Positions 1 through 10,109 of a stretch of DNA of 64,000 nt are shown here, in pieces (within the stretch, counting starts at the first letter, position 1; each line of letters starts with the position of its first letter). The notes under the pieces are model-generated. The model was not told the DNA's origin, made no database searches, and saw nothing but the letters and a program-made list of their open reading frames with translations. This stretch comes from Shewanella woodyi ATCC 51908 (lineage in GTDB: Bacteria; Pseudomonadota; Gammaproteobacteria; Enterobacterales; Shewanellaceae), in NCBI RefSeq assembly GCF_000019525.1, contig NC_010506.1, forward strand, positions 2,728,001 through 2,792,000, written 5' to 3'. The position numbers and the translations under genes are program-made.

Positions 1-10
1 GATTTAGGGC

Positions 11-1411
11 TTAGAAGCTTGCTGACTTTGGTGCGCGAGGGAAAGGGATCACATCACGGATGTTGGATACACCCGTCACATAAGATACCAAGCGCTCGAA
101 ACCTAGGCCGAATCCTGAATGTGGTACTGTGCCGTAACGGCGCATGTCTCTGTACCACCAGTAATCCTCTTTGCTTAGATTCATCTCTTCGAGACGAGCA
201 TCAAGAACCTCTAAACGCTCTTCACGTTGGGCACCACCGATAATTTCACCAATGCCTGGAGCAAGTACGTCCATTGCTGCAACGGTTTTACCATCTTCAT
301 TGAGTCGCATATAGAAAGCTTTAATGTCTTTCGGGTAGTTCTTAACCACAACAGGCGCTTTAAAATGCTCTTCAGCAAGGTAGCGTTCATGCTCTGATTG
401 TAAATCAATTCCCCACTCAACATCGTATTCAAACTTTTTGCCGCAGTTCTTTAAAATCTCAACCGCATCAGTGTAGTCGACCTGAGCAAAATCACTGTTA
501 ACAAATGACTCTAAACGTTCGATAACTGTTTTATCAACACGTTGTGCGAAAAACTCAAGATCGTCGCGACGCTCTTCAAGTACTGCTTTAAAGCAGAATT
601 TAAGCATCTGCTCAGCTAGGCCTGCTACATCGTCAAGATCTGCGAATGCAACTTCAGGCTCAACCATCCAGAATTCAGCTAGGTGACGACTGGTATTAGA
701 GTTTTCTGCACGAAAAGTGGGACCGAAGGTATAAACCTTAGACAGTGCACTTGCATAAGTCTCTGCGTTAAGTTGGCCAGATACGGTTAAGAAAGACTCT
801 TTACCGAAGAAGTCTTCACTGTAATCGACTTTCCCCTCATCAGTACGTGGCAGGTTTTCCATATCAAGTGTTGAAACACGGAACATCTCTCCAGCACCTT
901 CACAGTCTGATGCAGTGATGAGTGGCGTAGATACCCAGATAAAGCCCTCTTCATTGTAAAAGCGGTGAATAGCCTGAGATAAGCTGTTTCTTACGCGGGC
1001 AACAGCACCAATAATATTGGTACGAGGGCGCAAGTGAGCTAGCTCTCTTAGGTGCTCTATAGAGTGACGCTTAGCTGCCATTGGGTAGGTATCAGGATCT
1101 TCAACCCAGCCTGCGACCTCAACCTGAGTGACTTGAAGTTCAAAAGCTTGACCTTTACCTGGAGAGTCGACAACTTCACCAGTCATAACAACAGAGCAAC
1201 CAGCTGTTAGCTTTAAGATTTCGTCATTATAATTAGCTAAGCTATTTGGCACTACACCCTGAATAGGGTCAAAGCAGGAACCATCATAAACGGCAAGAAA
1301 AGAGATCCCAGCCTTGGAATCTCGACGGGATCTTACCCAACCGCGAACAGTAACTTGCGAACCGATCGCAAAATCACCTTTAAATACAGAAGCGACAGAT
1401 GTAATGCTCAT
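11..1411 (-). CDS. asnS: Asparaginyl-tRNA synthetase
   Basis: This cytoplasmic class IIb aminoacyl-tRNA synthetase charges tRNA-Asn with asparagine using ATP. The 466-residue length is normal for bacterial AsnRS. An N-terminal OB-fold anticodon-binding domain occupies about residues 1-110 ([17 protein letters not shown]). The class II catalytic core follows, with motif 2 ([15 protein letters not shown]) and motif 3 near residues 434-440 (GLGFERL). The start gives the usual [16 protein letters not shown] N-terminus. The stop lies only 10 bases inside the window edge, so any downstream gene or terminator is not visible. It is transcribed away from the small membrane-protein gene at 1675. Identification is secure. 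Confidence 0.97.
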   Translation of the reverse strand: MSITSVASVFKGDFAIGSQVTVRGWVRSRRDSKAGISFLAVYDGSCFDPIQGVVPNSLANYNDEILKLTAGCSVVMTGEVVDSPGKGQAFELQVTQVEVAGWVEDPDTYPMAAKRHSIEHLRELAHLRPRTNIIGAVARVRNSLSQAIHRFYNEEGFIWVSTPLITASDCEGAGEMFRVSTLDMENLPRTDEGKVDYSEDFFGKESFLTVSGQLNAETYASALSKVYTFGPTFRAENSNTSRHLAEFWMVEPEVAFADLDDVAGLAEQMLKFCFKAVLEERRDDLEFFAQRVDKTVIERLESFVNSDFAQVDYTDAVEILKNCGKKFEYDVEWGIDLQSEHERYLAEEHFKAPVVVKNYPKDIKAFYMRLNEDGKTVAAMDVLAPGIGEIIGGAQREERLEVLDARLEEMNLSKEDYWWYRDMRRYGTVPHSGFGLGFERLVSYVTGVSNIRDVIPFPRAPKSASF

Positions 1412-1674
1412 TGTTGCTTAGTTCTCCAACGAAACGTTATATAAAAAAATCGGATGTTCATATTACCTTGCTGACGGCTTTTCTCAAGTGTAAATAGGCA
1501 TATTCGTGGCTTGTTGGAAAAATAATGATAGAAAAGTTTATATATCAGTCCAAATAGAGGTGTTAAGGGGTTAAAACTCCATGCTTGAGCAGAAAAAATG
1601 TAATAAGTTGCTGAAAGATGCGTCTCAATATCATATTGTTATACTTTCTATAGGGCAGTTACTAAGGAGGCTGT

Positions 1675-2010
1675 ATGAAGAAAGTTAAGATATTTCAACT
1701 CCTATTGTCATTTTTATCGGTTTGTGGCTGGTCTTTGGCTGTTTACGCACTGATAGTGTTTGATAAAGCGAGACCTGATAGGGCGGTTGGATATTATTTG
1801 AGTAAAGGTTCTTCGGTTCGACTAGGTTGGGATCAAACTCATACCATTGAACTTGAGTATGTTATCTGGACCTGCGCTGCGATAAGTTTTATCAGCTTAG
1901 CCTTTAATTACTACTTTGCTCATCACAGTAAGATGGGATACTGGTTTAATATTCCACTGCTATTGACCGCTTCGTTGGCAGCGGGTCTTTATGTGCGTTT
2001 CGTGGTGTAG
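1675..2010 (+). CDS. Small membrane protein of unknown function
   Basis: I do not recognise this 111-residue protein. It has three hydrophobic stretches, at about residues 8-28 (FQLLLSFLSVCGWSLAVYAL), 62-80 (YVIWTCAAISFISLAF) and 90-110, so it is probably an inner-membrane protein with three helices and a short loop rich in Arg and Gly after the first helix. The ATG is preceded by a good ribosome binding site (AAGGAGG, 5 bases upstream), which supports it as a real gene. It converges with the Nudix gene, with only 8 bases between the stops. No function can be inferred from the neighbours. Confidence 0.7.
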   Translation: MKKVKIFQLLLSFLSVCGWSLAVYALIVFDKARPDRAVGYYLSKGSSVRLGWDQTHTIELEYVIWTCAAISFISLAFNYYFAHHSKMGYWFNIPLLLTASLAAGLYVRFVV

Positions 2011-2018
2011 GGGCTAAA

Positions 2019-2588
2019 TCATTGGGTGATCTGCTGGCATAACTGCTCAATGATGGCTGCTGTAGCCCCCCAGATCATATGATGTTTGTACTGAATAAAG
2101 TGCACTGTGTGTTGAGTGCCATGTCTACGGTAGAGATAATGTTTACGGTTACGTTTATCCAGTAGGAAGGTAAGTGGGATGGTAAACAGATAGTCAACCT
2201 CTCCGGGATCCAGCTCTGGAACAAAACTTTGTTTAACAATCCCAAATACAGGCGTGATCTCAAAGCCTGTAAAGGTTTTATACTTAGGATGTTGTCCTAA
2301 GACGTCAACATTTGAGATCTTTAAAGCGATCTCCTCTTCAGCTTCCCTTAATGCGGTTGCGATGTCATTAATATCTGACTTTTCTACTTTACCACCTGGA
2401 AAGCTTATCTGCCCTGGGTGACTACGCAGGTGCATAGGGCGACGGGTTAAAATAAGGTGCGTGTCGTTATCTACTTGAGTAAATGCGATTAACACTGCAG
2501 CTTGACGAAGTTCACTTGATATTGGGGGACTGATAAGATCCGTTAAAGCTTGGAAGTTATACCTCACTCTTAACTCTGCTAAATTCAA
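2019..2588 (-). CDS. Nudix hydrolase, CoA pyrophosphatase family (NudL-like)
   Basis: The 189-residue protein belongs to the Nudix superfamily. The stretch LRSHPGQISFPGG just before the Nudix box is the signature of the NudL/YeaB (UPF0035) branch, whose members hydrolyse CoA and its derivatives to phosphopantetheine and ADP. The Nudix box follows at about residues 65-88 and contains REAEEEI, the metal-binding helix. The start is a TTG at 2588 behind a strong purine-rich site (AGGGGGG). The nearest ATG is out of frame and meets a stop at once. It lies 35 bases downstream of pabB on the same strand, so the two are probably cotranscribed, the same order seen around pabB in E. coli (pabB-nudL). 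Substrate is inferred from family. Confidence 0.9.
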   Translation of the reverse strand: MNLAELRVRYNFQALTDLISPPISSELRQAAVLIAFTQVDNDTHLILTRRPMHLRSHPGQISFPGGKVEKSDINDIATALREAEEEIALKISNVDVLGQHPKYKTFTGFEITPVFGIVKQSFVPELDPGEVDYLFTIPLTFLLDKRNRKHYLYRRHGTQHTVHFIQYKHHMIWGATAAIIEQLCQQITQ

Positions 2589-2623
2589 ATCATCCCCCCT
2601 TTATTGCGCTAATCAAATACTGC

Positions 2624-4027
2624 TTACATCTTCTCCAGAATCGGCAGTATTTTACTCACCTTGTCATAGGTTTCTTGGTACTCTTCATCTGCCACTGAGT
2701 CGGCAACAATGCCACCACCGGCCCAGCAGTAGATCCGATTTGATTGGGCTACCAAGGTTCTAATGGTGATACTGGTATCCATTTGGCCATCTTGGCTTAT
2801 ATAGCCGATAGAACCACAGTATAGGCTACGCCTTGAAGGTTCAAGTTCCTCAATGATCTCCATAGCACGAATTTTAGGAGCTCCTGTGATTGAGCCTCCA
2901 GGGAAAGTAGCTTTAAGCAGATCACTTGCCTGATATTGAGGCGCTAACTTTGCTGTGACTGTGCTCACAAGGTGATGTACAGCGGGAAAGCTTTCAATAC
3001 TAAACAGGTGAGGGACATTCACCGAGCCTGCTTGTGCCACCTTACCGATATCATTGCGCAGCAGATCGACAATCATCAGATTTTCCGCTCGATCTTTTGT
3101 GGCCAGTGAAAGTGCTATAGCAGACTCACTATCCTGTACAGGGCAGCTGAATCTTGGACGGGTTCCCTTAATCGGCTTGGTTTGTATATCTCTATCCACC
3201 AACTGCACAAAGCGCTCTGGTGAAATAGATAATATGGCTGCGTTCTCTAGTCTGATAAATGCAGAGAAGGGGGCCTTGTTGGTTTTACTCAGCTCAGTAT
3301 ATGCCTGCCACTCATCACCTTGATAATCGGCTTCGAACCTATGAGTCAAATTTATCTGATAGCAATCACCGCTATGCAGGTAACGTTGCACTTGAGCAAA
3401 TTTCTCTTTGTATTGCTCTTGGCTGATTTGATTATGCCAACCACTGGTGAGGGTAAATGTTTGATTATTTTCATTGTTATTCTTGTTAAGCAGAGATTCA
3501 AGCTTAATTAATTGTTTTTGTAGCGCTTCCTCTCCTTGGTAATGAACTAAAAGCCAGCACGCTGATTGATAGTCATAGATTAGGGCCCACATATAGAGTC
3601 CTATATTGAGCTCTGCTAAACCTATATCCCGTTGAGCAATATCTGGTAGCTTTTCAATCTGCCGACCTAGATCGTAACTAAAACTGCCCAGAGCGCCGCC
3701 AGAGAATGGAAGCTGACTTGTTAAAGGAGTGGGGAAGTAATCATTGAGGCTTTGCTTGATAACCTTGAAGGGATCAAGCGTTAAAGTATCGACTCTGGTA
3801 ACGCGATTGCCTTCATAATGGCTAACTTTACTTAATCCAGACTCAGTCACGATTGTTGCCACAGGCTCACACACTATGATGTCGTGTTTAGCGTCTGCGT
3901 GAGGGGCGTTGGCTGAATCTAATAGCATGGCCCAAGGCTGATCTGAAAAATGTGAAAAAAGTGCTGTAGAAGTATGATCCCAAGTCAACTTGCGAACTGC
4001 AAGTTGATGCGACGCCGAACAACTCAT
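2624..4027 (-). CDS. pabB: Aminodeoxychorismate synthase component I
   Basis: PabB converts chorismate and ammonia (from glutamine via PabA) to 4-amino-4-deoxychorismate, the first step toward p-aminobenzoate and folate. The 467-residue protein has the anthranilate synthase component I fold. The chorismate-binding half carries IKGTRPRF, LRNDIGKVAQ and the catalytic signature FPGGSITGAPKIRAM. Its length and the PIKGTRPR sequence favour PabB over TrpE, and no trp genes are nearby. I use the ATG at 4027, which has AAGG six bases upstream; a TTG one codon earlier would add one residue. No fused PabA or PabC domain is present. It probably forms a two-gene operon with the Nudix gene downstream. Confidence 0.95.
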   Translation of the reverse strand: MSCSASHQLAVRKLTWDHTSTALFSHFSDQPWAMLLDSANAPHADAKHDIIVCEPVATIVTESGLSKVSHYEGNRVTRVDTLTLDPFKVIKQSLNDYFPTPLTSQLPFSGGALGSFSYDLGRQIEKLPDIAQRDIGLAELNIGLYMWALIYDYQSACWLLVHYQGEEALQKQLIKLESLLNKNNNENNQTFTLTSGWHNQISQEQYKEKFAQVQRYLHSGDCYQINLTHRFEADYQGDEWQAYTELSKTNKAPFSAFIRLENAAILSISPERFVQLVDRDIQTKPIKGTRPRFSCPVQDSESAIALSLATKDRAENLMIVDLLRNDIGKVAQAGSVNVPHLFSIESFPAVHHLVSTVTAKLAPQYQASDLLKATFPGGSITGAPKIRAMEIIEELEPSRRSLYCGSIGYISQDGQMDTSITIRTLVAQSNRIYCWAGGGIVADSVADEEYQETYDKVSKILPILEKM

Positions 4028-4234
4028 CAAAAAACCTTAATAAAATGGGAAGATCCCTTTGAAATACCTAGGTAGGGTACCATAACCATAGGCTAGAATT
4101 AAAAAAACTATATACAAGCTGGTGTGTGATGTTTCCCTAAGAGTCTGAGGAAGGTATCATGGGCCAATAAATTATAAGAAGTATGTAAGCCAATGAAACT
4201 ATTGGTATGCACCCTATATAAAAAGGAAGAGTCT

Positions 4235-5749
4235 GTGAGTAAAGAAGTCATCATTAAGCAAGCCGATCTTATTGAGAGCGTTGCCGATTCCCTACAATAT
4301 ATCTCATATTACCACCCCAAAGATTTCGTTGATGCTATGTCTGAGGCCTATGAGCGTGAAGAGAGCGCAGCGGCCAAAGATGCAATTGCACAGATCCTGA
4401 TCAACTCACGTATGTCGGCCGAAGGCAAACGTCCTTTATGCCAAGATACGGGGATTGTGACCTGTTTTGTAAAAGTAGGAATGGGCGTTAAGTGGGACAA
4501 GACGGACATGACCGTTCAACAGATGGTCGATGAGGGCGTCAGACAAGCTTACAATAATCCAGATAACCCACTTCGTGCATCCATTGTTGCCGATCCAGCT
4601 GGCAGCCGCAAAAACACCAAAGACAATACGCCATCAGTTGTCCATATCGATATGGTACCTGGCGATCATGTTGAAGTAGCCATTGCGGCTAAAGGTGGCG
4701 GTTCTGAAAATAAATCTAAGATGGCAATGTTAAATCCATCGGATGATGTGGCTGCTTGGGTTGAGAAAACATTACCCACCATGGGTGCTGGCTGGTGCCC
4801 ACCGGGAATGCTAGGCATTGGCATTGGCGGTACCGCTGAAAAAGCCGCTGTGATGGCAAAAGAGTCACTAATGGATCCTGTTGATATCCATGAGCTTCAA
4901 GCTAGAGGCGCAGAAACCACAGAAGAGAAGATGCGTTTAGATATCTTTGAGCGCTCTAATAAACTTGGTATTGGAGCGCAGGGCTTGGGTGGATTAACCA
5001 CTGTGCTCGATATTAAAATTAAAACGGCGCCAACTCATGCGGCATCTAAGCCTGTGGTGATGATCCCAAACTGTGCTGCTACGCGTCATGTACATTTTCA
5101 TCTTGATGGCAGCGGCCCTGCTGTACTGACTCCGCCATCACTGGAAGATTGGCCTGTGATCACCCGTGAAGCGGGAGAAAACACGCGCCGTGTTGATCTA
5201 AACACTGTCACTCAAGCTGAGATAGAGCAGTGGAAGAGCGGTGATACGTTGCTGTTAAATGGCAAGATGCTCACGGGTCGAGATGCGGCGCATAAGCGTA
5301 TTCAAAGCCTGATTGAGTCAGGTGAAGGTTTGCCAGAGGGGGTCGACTTTAAAGGTAAATTTATCTATTACGTTGGTCCTGTTGATCCTGTTGGCAGTGA
5401 AGTTGTAGGACCTGCTGGCCCAACAACGGCGACTCGTATGGATAAGTTTACCGATCTGATGCTAGAGAAGACTGGATTGATGGGCATGATAGGTAAAGCT
5501 GAGCGTGGGCCTGCTACTGTCGCTTCTATTAAGAAAAATAAAGCTGTTTACCTGATGGCTGTCGGTGGCGCTGCTTATTTAGTGTCGAAAGCGATTAAAA
5601 CCTCTCGTGTTGTCGCTTTTGCCGATCTAGGCATGGAAGCTATCTATGAGTTTGATGTGAAGGATATGCCTGTCACTGTTGCAGTTGATTCAGATGGCGT
5701 GAATGCCCATGAGACGGGCCCAGCTATCTGGAAAATTAAACTGAACTAG
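4235..5749 (+). CDS. Class I fumarate hydratase (4Fe-4S)
   Basis: Class I fumarase interconverts fumarate and malate with an oxygen-sensitive 4Fe-4S cluster. The protein has an N-terminal catalytic domain with PLCQDTG (Cys 69) and IPNCAATRHVHF, which supply cluster cysteines, and a C-terminal domain with YYVGPVDP and GPTTATRMD. It resembles E. coli FumA/FumB but is shorter, about 504 residues. The reading frame extends upstream to an ATG at 4193, but that leader looks non-coding, whereas the GTG at 4235 has AAGGAAG at the right distance and gives MSKEVIIKQADLIES. A hairpin without a clear U-tract follows the stop. It is monocistronic, with no sdh or other TCA genes adjacent. Confidence 0.95.
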   Translation: MSKEVIIKQADLIESVADSLQYISYYHPKDFVDAMSEAYEREESAAAKDAIAQILINSRMSAEGKRPLCQDTGIVTCFVKVGMGVKWDKTDMTVQQMVDEGVRQAYNNPDNPLRASIVADPAGSRKNTKDNTPSVVHIDMVPGDHVEVAIAAKGGGSENKSKMAMLNPSDDVAAWVEKTLPTMGAGWCPPGMLGIGIGGTAEKAAVMAKESLMDPVDIHELQARGAETTEEKMRLDIFERSNKLGIGAQGLGGLTTVLDIKIKTAPTHAASKPVVMIPNCAATRHVHFHLDGSGPAVLTPPSLEDWPVITREAGENTRRVDLNTVTQAEIEQWKSGDTLLLNGKMLTGRDAAHKRIQSLIESGEGLPEGVDFKGKFIYYVGPVDPVGSEVVGPAGPTTATRMDKFTDLMLEKTGLMGMIGKAERGPATVASIKKNKAVYLMAVGGAAYLVSKAIKTSRVVAFADLGMEAIYEFDVKDMPVTVAVDSDGVNAHETGPAIWKIKLN

Positions 5750-5773
5750 TTTACAAAGGCGCAAGATAAACTT

Positions 5774-5796
5774 GGCTTAGGTGCCTTGCCTAAGCC
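5774..5796 (+). terminator. Stem-loop after the fumarase gene
   Basis: An 8-bp perfect stem (GGCTTAGG / CCTAAGCC) with a 7-base loop starts 24 bases past the fumarase stop. It lacks a long T-run, so it may be a weak terminator or an mRNA 3'-end stabiliser. Confidence 0.5.
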
Positions 5797-5996
5797 TTGC
5801 TATTTGGATAATGTGCTTCTTGATTATCAAAAGTACGATTAGTTAAGGGTATTACTGCCCAAAACTGAGGATTGTTAGGGAAATCGATAAGCTTTTTAGC
5901 GGGTTATTTTTCCGATTTTCTTTATAAGCAAGAAGTGACTTAGTGTGATTAAGTCGCTTATAAATTAAACTAAAATCAACAAAGACGATAATAATA

Positions 5997-8051
5997 ATGA
6001 AAAAATCTGCACTCATACTTGCGCTGGCAGGCGCAGGGGTAGTAAGTACTGTTCAAGCCTCTAAAACTGAGGACTTTACGGTTCAGCACTTAGTCAAAAT
6101 CAACAAGCTTCATTCTGCAACACTCTCCAATGATGGCAATAAATTAGCTTATGCTGTCAAAAAATTTGATAGTGAAGGTGAAGCCAGCTCTGATCTCTAC
6201 ATTCAAGATCTAACAAACCCAGACAGTAAAGCTAAACAACTTACTTCAGCGGCGGGTACTGAGCACAACCTTGCTTTTTCGGCTGACGATAAAACCCTGT
6301 ATTTTTTAGCTGGACGTGATGGCTCAAGCCAACTCTACTCTCTATCACTCTCCGGTGGCGAAGCGATTCAGATCTCTGATCTGCCACTGGATATTGAAGG
6401 CTTTAAACTCTCACAGGACAGTAAGCAAGTTGTACTGAACATGCGTGTCTTCCCTGAGTGTAAAGATCTTGCTTGCTCAAAAGACAAGTTTGAGGCCGAA
6501 GCGGAGCGTAAATCAACGGGACGTGAATATAAGCAGTTAATGGTCAGACATTGGGACACCTGGAGCGATCACTCTCGCAGTCACCTGTTTGTTGCCAACC
6601 TTAACGGTAAGAAGATCTCGACCGCTGTTGATGTCACCGCAGGTTTGGACACCGAAACACCGCCAAAGCCATTTTCAGGTATGGAGGAGGTGACTTTCAC
6701 GCCAGATGGTAAGTATGTGGTTTACAGTGCAAAAGCGCCAAGTAAAGATCAAGCTTGGATCACTAATTATGATCTATGGCAGGTACCTGTGACTGGCGGC
6801 AAGACGGTTAATTTAACTGAAGCGAATAAGGCGTGGGATTCACATCCAACTTACTCAGCCGATGGACGTTACTTAGCTTACTTAGCAATGACAAAACCAG
6901 GTTTTGAAGCCGACCGTTACCGAATTATGTTACGTGACACTGTGACAGGCCAGGAGAAAGAGGTTGCCCCATTGTGGGACAGGAGCCCTAGCTCACTCTC
7001 TTTTGGCAAAGATAATCGTACCTTGTACGTGACTGCACAAGATGTCGGCCAAGTTAGCATTTTTGAGGTTAATACGCAGTTTGGTGACGTAAAAACAGTC
7101 TTTAATGATGGCAGTAACAGCATCGTTGGCGTCAACAATGACAAGATCATCTTCAATCATAAAAGCTTGGTTCAGCCTGGAGACCTCCACTCTATCAGTT
7201 TTGATGGGCAGGGCCTTAAACGTCTTACCGATGTGAATAAAGAGAACCTAGCTAAGATAAAGTTTGGTGAGTTCGAACAGTTTAGCTTTAAGGGCTGGAA
7301 TAACGAAGAGGTTCACGGTTACTGGATTAAGCCGACCGATTATAAAGCGGGTAAGAAATACCCAATAGCTTTTCTCGTTCACGGTGGACCGCAAGGCTCG
7401 TTTGGTAACTCATTCAGCAGTCGCTGGAATGCACAGCTATGGGCTGGCGCTGGTTATGGCGTGGTGATGATCGACTTCCATGGTTCTACCGGATATGGCC
7501 AAGCATTTACTGATTCAATCTCAAAAGATTGGGGAGGAAAGCCACTTGAAGATCTTCAAAAAGGCTTAGCGGCAGTCACTAAACAGCAGAAATGGTTAGA
7601 TGGCGATCGCGCTTGTGCCTTAGGTGGTTCCTATGGCGGCTATATGATGAACTGGTTCCAGGGGAACTGGAGTGACGGCTTTAACTGTCTAGTTAATCAC
7701 GCTGGCCTATTTGATATGCGCTCTATGTACTATGTCACTGAGGAGCTATGGTTCCCTGAGTATGAGTTTGGTGGCACCTACGAAGATAACAAAGCGCTAT
7801 ATGAAAAGTTCAACCCAGTTAACTATGTAGAGAACTGGAAAACGCCTATGTTAGTTATCCATGGTGAGAAGGACTTCCGCGTTCCTTATGGCCAAGGTTT
7901 AGCGGCGTTTAGCTTTATGCAGCGCAAAGGCATTCCGTCTGAACTGCTTATCTATCCAGAGGAGAATCATTGGATCTTAAACCCAGATAATCTTGAGCAG
8001 TGGTATGCCAATGTTCTGGGCTGGATGGATCGCTGGACTGAGAAAAAATAA
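5997..8051 (+). CDS. Secreted S9-family prolyl oligopeptidase / dipeptidyl-peptidase
   Basis: The 684-residue serine peptidase begins with a clear signal peptide (about residues 1-21, ending VQA) and is therefore periplasmic or exported. Residues 30-400 form a beta-propeller of TolB/DPP-IV type repeats (for example FSADDKTLYFLAG, FTPDGKYVVYSA, YSADGRYLAYLAM). The C-terminal alpha/beta-hydrolase domain carries the catalytic triad: Ser545 in GGSYGGYM, Asp626 in GEKDFRVPYG and His658 in EENHWI. These features place it in the acylaminoacyl-peptidase/DPP group that liberates short peptides. It stands alone, with its own terminator. Exact specificity cannot be read from the sequence. Confidence 0.93.
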   Translation: MKKSALILALAGAGVVSTVQASKTEDFTVQHLVKINKLHSATLSNDGNKLAYAVKKFDSEGEASSDLYIQDLTNPDSKAKQLTSAAGTEHNLAFSADDKTLYFLAGRDGSSQLYSLSLSGGEAIQISDLPLDIEGFKLSQDSKQVVLNMRVFPECKDLACSKDKFEAEAERKSTGREYKQLMVRHWDTWSDHSRSHLFVANLNGKKISTAVDVTAGLDTETPPKPFSGMEEVTFTPDGKYVVYSAKAPSKDQAWITNYDLWQVPVTGGKTVNLTEANKAWDSHPTYSADGRYLAYLAMTKPGFEADRYRIMLRDTVTGQEKEVAPLWDRSPSSLSFGKDNRTLYVTAQDVGQVSIFEVNTQFGDVKTVFNDGSNSIVGVNNDKIIFNHKSLVQPGDLHSISFDGQGLKRLTDVNKENLAKIKFGEFEQFSFKGWNNEEVHGYWIKPTDYKAGKKYPIAFLVHGGPQGSFGNSFSSRWNAQLWAGAGYGVVMIDFHGSTGYGQAFTDSISKDWGGKPLEDLQKGLAAVTKQQKWLDGDRACALGGSYGGYMMNWFQGNWSDGFNCLVNHAGLFDMRSMYYVTEELWFPEYEFGGTYEDNKALYEKFNPVNYVENWKTPMLVIHGEKDFRVPYGQGLAAFSFMQRKGIPSELLIYPEENHWILNPDNLEQWYANVLGWMDRWTEKK

Positions 8052-8100
8052 GCATATACTCAAACATCGTGAGGTAGCTTGGGGATAATTAGCTTTAAAC

Positions 8101-8129
8101 AAAAGGTCAGCTAAATGCTGGCCTTTTTT
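8101..8129 (+). terminator. Rho-independent terminator of the S9 peptidase gene
   Basis: AAAGGTCAGC pairs with GCTGGCCTTT around a short TAAAT loop and is followed by a T-run, about 50 bases after the stop at 8051. Confidence 0.8.
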
Positions 8130-8190
8130 GTGGGTAAATGTCATCTTGAATTTGAATCTTGATGAAACTAAATGTGATAAGGAATAAACA

Positions 8191-9528
8191 ATGAGGCTGA
8201 TCAACCTCTTTAAAAAGGAACTTGCCCATGAAGCTCGAGATTGGGTGCGCGATGAGCTAGTGTCCGATGCTCAGGCGAGTGCTATTTTAGCCCGCTATGG
8301 TGAATCATTAGATGAAGATCCCAATAAAAACTCCTTCGGTTACTACCTATTAATGTCACTTGGTGCGCTGTTTTTAGGGTTAGCCTTGATCCTTATTGTG
8401 TCCCATAACTGGGAGGAGATCCCAAGAGTCATACGCACCACAGGCTTGCTGTTATTGACCTTCAGTTGTGGTGTCATTGGTAGCAAACTTTTTCTGTCAG
8501 GCCGAGAGCAGGCTGGTAAAATCTGGCTGTTTTTTGGCGGGATCAGTTACGGTACCAGTATCATGCTGGTCGCTCAAATATATCACTTAGGTGAACATTT
8601 TCCCGATGGTATATTCTGGTGGGCTGCGGGTATCTTACCTCTGGTCATTTTCACTCAGAGTAGGCTATTAGCCTTACTCTCTTTCACACTAGCCACTATT
8701 TGGGCCATGGTAGAAACAGGGGAGGATTTTTTCCCCGCACTCTATCCTATATTTGCAGTGGTGACTCTCTGGTTAACCCTGTTCAAAAAAACATCTCGGT
8801 TACTGTTTGTTGGCAGCATTGCAGCTCTGGTTACCTGGTTTAATTTAGCATTGGCTTGGGCGATGGGTGGTGCAGGTTATTTCGAACTTTTTGAAGAGCA
8901 GCTGCCACTCTCTATTGCGATCGGTATATTGCTTAACGGTCTGGCTTGGTGGTTAATGAGATCTAAAGATCATGATTGGCAGGAGTATGGGCTAGTGACT
9001 CATATCTGGCTGCTAAGAGGATCCATTATTACACTGCTAGTTCTGAGCTTTGAGGGAGTATGGCAAGATTACCCGATGGGGTTTGACTGGCTGTCTCTGT
9101 TAGGTATTACCACTTTGCTTCTTTTTGGTTGTTTATCTTGGGGATTATCGAGAAAAAGTGGTTTATATGCCTCAACGCCAGCTATCTTAATGACGTTCTA
9201 TTTTGTCTTGTGTTTCGCCTTAGTGGGAGCGTTCGATAATATGGAGCTGATCACCGCAATTGCAACAAACTTAATGTTAGTTGTTATGGGGATCCTATTG
9301 ATCCGCAGAGGGATAGATCAGACACAAACCCACTACTTTTATACCGGTGTCGTTACTCTCTTGTTGACTGCTTTTTTCCGTTACTTTGATCTTATTGGTG
9401 ACTATATAGGTGGGGCAATTCTCTTTATGGTCGCAGCAGCTATCTTGATGGCTGCAGCTAAGTATTGGAAATATCACCTAAAGTTAGTTACGAAAGTCGA
9501 TGATACACAAGTTAGGGAGGGCGAGTAA
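8191..9528 (+). CDS. DUF2157 integral membrane protein
   Basis: The 445-residue protein has a short soluble N-terminus (LAHEARDWVRDELVSDAQASAIL, a helix-rich start typical of DUF2157) and then about ten to twelve hydrophobic helices. The sequence SFGYYLLMSLGALFLGLALILIVSHNWEEIPR is characteristic of the DUF2157 family. Function is unknown. Its stop overlaps the next start as TAATG, and the partner is a GDYXXLXY-domain protein. These two families regularly occur as a pair, which suggests they act together in the inner membrane. The ATG has a purine-rich site (AAGGAAT) upstream. Confidence 0.88.
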   Translation: MRLINLFKKELAHEARDWVRDELVSDAQASAILARYGESLDEDPNKNSFGYYLLMSLGALFLGLALILIVSHNWEEIPRVIRTTGLLLLTFSCGVIGSKLFLSGREQAGKIWLFFGGISYGTSIMLVAQIYHLGEHFPDGIFWWAAGILPLVIFTQSRLLALLSFTLATIWAMVETGEDFFPALYPIFAVVTLWLTLFKKTSRLLFVGSIAALVTWFNLALAWAMGGAGYFELFEEQLPLSIAIGILLNGLAWWLMRSKDHDWQEYGLVTHIWLLRGSIITLLVLSFEGVWQDYPMGFDWLSLLGITTLLLFGCLSWGLSRKSGLYASTPAILMTFYFVLCFALVGAFDNMELITAIATNLMLVVMGILLIRRGIDQTQTHYFYTGVVTLLLTAFFRYFDLIGDYIGGAILFMVAAAILMAAAKYWKYHLKLVTKVDDTQVREGE

Positions 9529-10100
9529 TGGAGAGTTTAGTGACGCCATTATTAAGAAAAGGCAGCCCAAGCAAAAGGTTTGTCCAGATTGGCTTGTTCT
9601 TGACTATTTTGTTTCAGCTTTCAGTGTTGTGCGTGGAGTATTTAGGTGCTGTTTGGCCAATTTGGACTGGCAAGGCGGTGGTATTAAAAACTCAGCCTGT
9701 GGATCCCAGAAGTTTGTTTCGAGGTAACTATGTGCGACTTAATTATGATATCAGCAGGGTTGAGCGTAAAGATGCCGAAGCCTTTAAATTAGGCAGTGTG
9801 GTTTATCTTACTCTTGAGGAGAACTCTGGCTTGTGGCAAGCCAAAGAGGTAACACGTGATATGCCTAGTGAAGGGGATTTTATTCGCGGCCGTGTTCGGA
9901 GTCACTATGGTGAAGTGCTCAGCATCGATTACGGCATTGAAGCTTTCTTTATGCCAAAAGAGAAAGCGTTGGCGGTAGAAAAAGAGATGCAAGGTACGGG
10001 TACTGCCCAAGTCGAGGTCTTTATCTCTGGATCTGGTAAAGCTAGAGCTGTAGGTTTTATATGTATTGCAAAATCATGTGATGAGTATCCCGATGATTGA
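9528..10100 (+). CDS. GDYXXLXY domain protein, partner of the DUF2157 protein
   Basis: The 190-residue protein has one N-terminal membrane helix (about residues 20-40, LFLTILFQLSVLCVEYLGAVW) and an exported or periplasm-facing remainder. The family signature appears as RGNYVRLNYDIS near residues 65-78, a variant of the G-[DN]-Y-x-x-L-x-Y motif that names the family. Its start codon overlaps the stop of the DUF2157 gene by one base, so translation is coupled. The next gene starts 9 bases after its stop. Biochemical role is unknown, and I infer only a shared membrane-associated function with the preceding gene. Confidence 0.85.
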   Translation: MESLVTPLLRKGSPSKRFVQIGLFLTILFQLSVLCVEYLGAVWPIWTGKAVVLKTQPVDPRSLFRGNYVRLNYDISRVERKDAEAFKLGSVVYLTLEENSGLWQAKEVTRDMPSEGDFIRGRVRSHYGEVLSIDYGIEAFFMPKEKALAVEKEMQGTGTAQVEVFISGSGKARAVGFICIAKSCDEYPDD

Positions 10101-10109
10101 GGAGGCAAA

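Noticed and set aside
4193..4234. ATG at 4193 as the fumarase start
   Set aside because: The 14 extra residues look non-coding, while GTG 4235 has a better placed AAGGAAG site.
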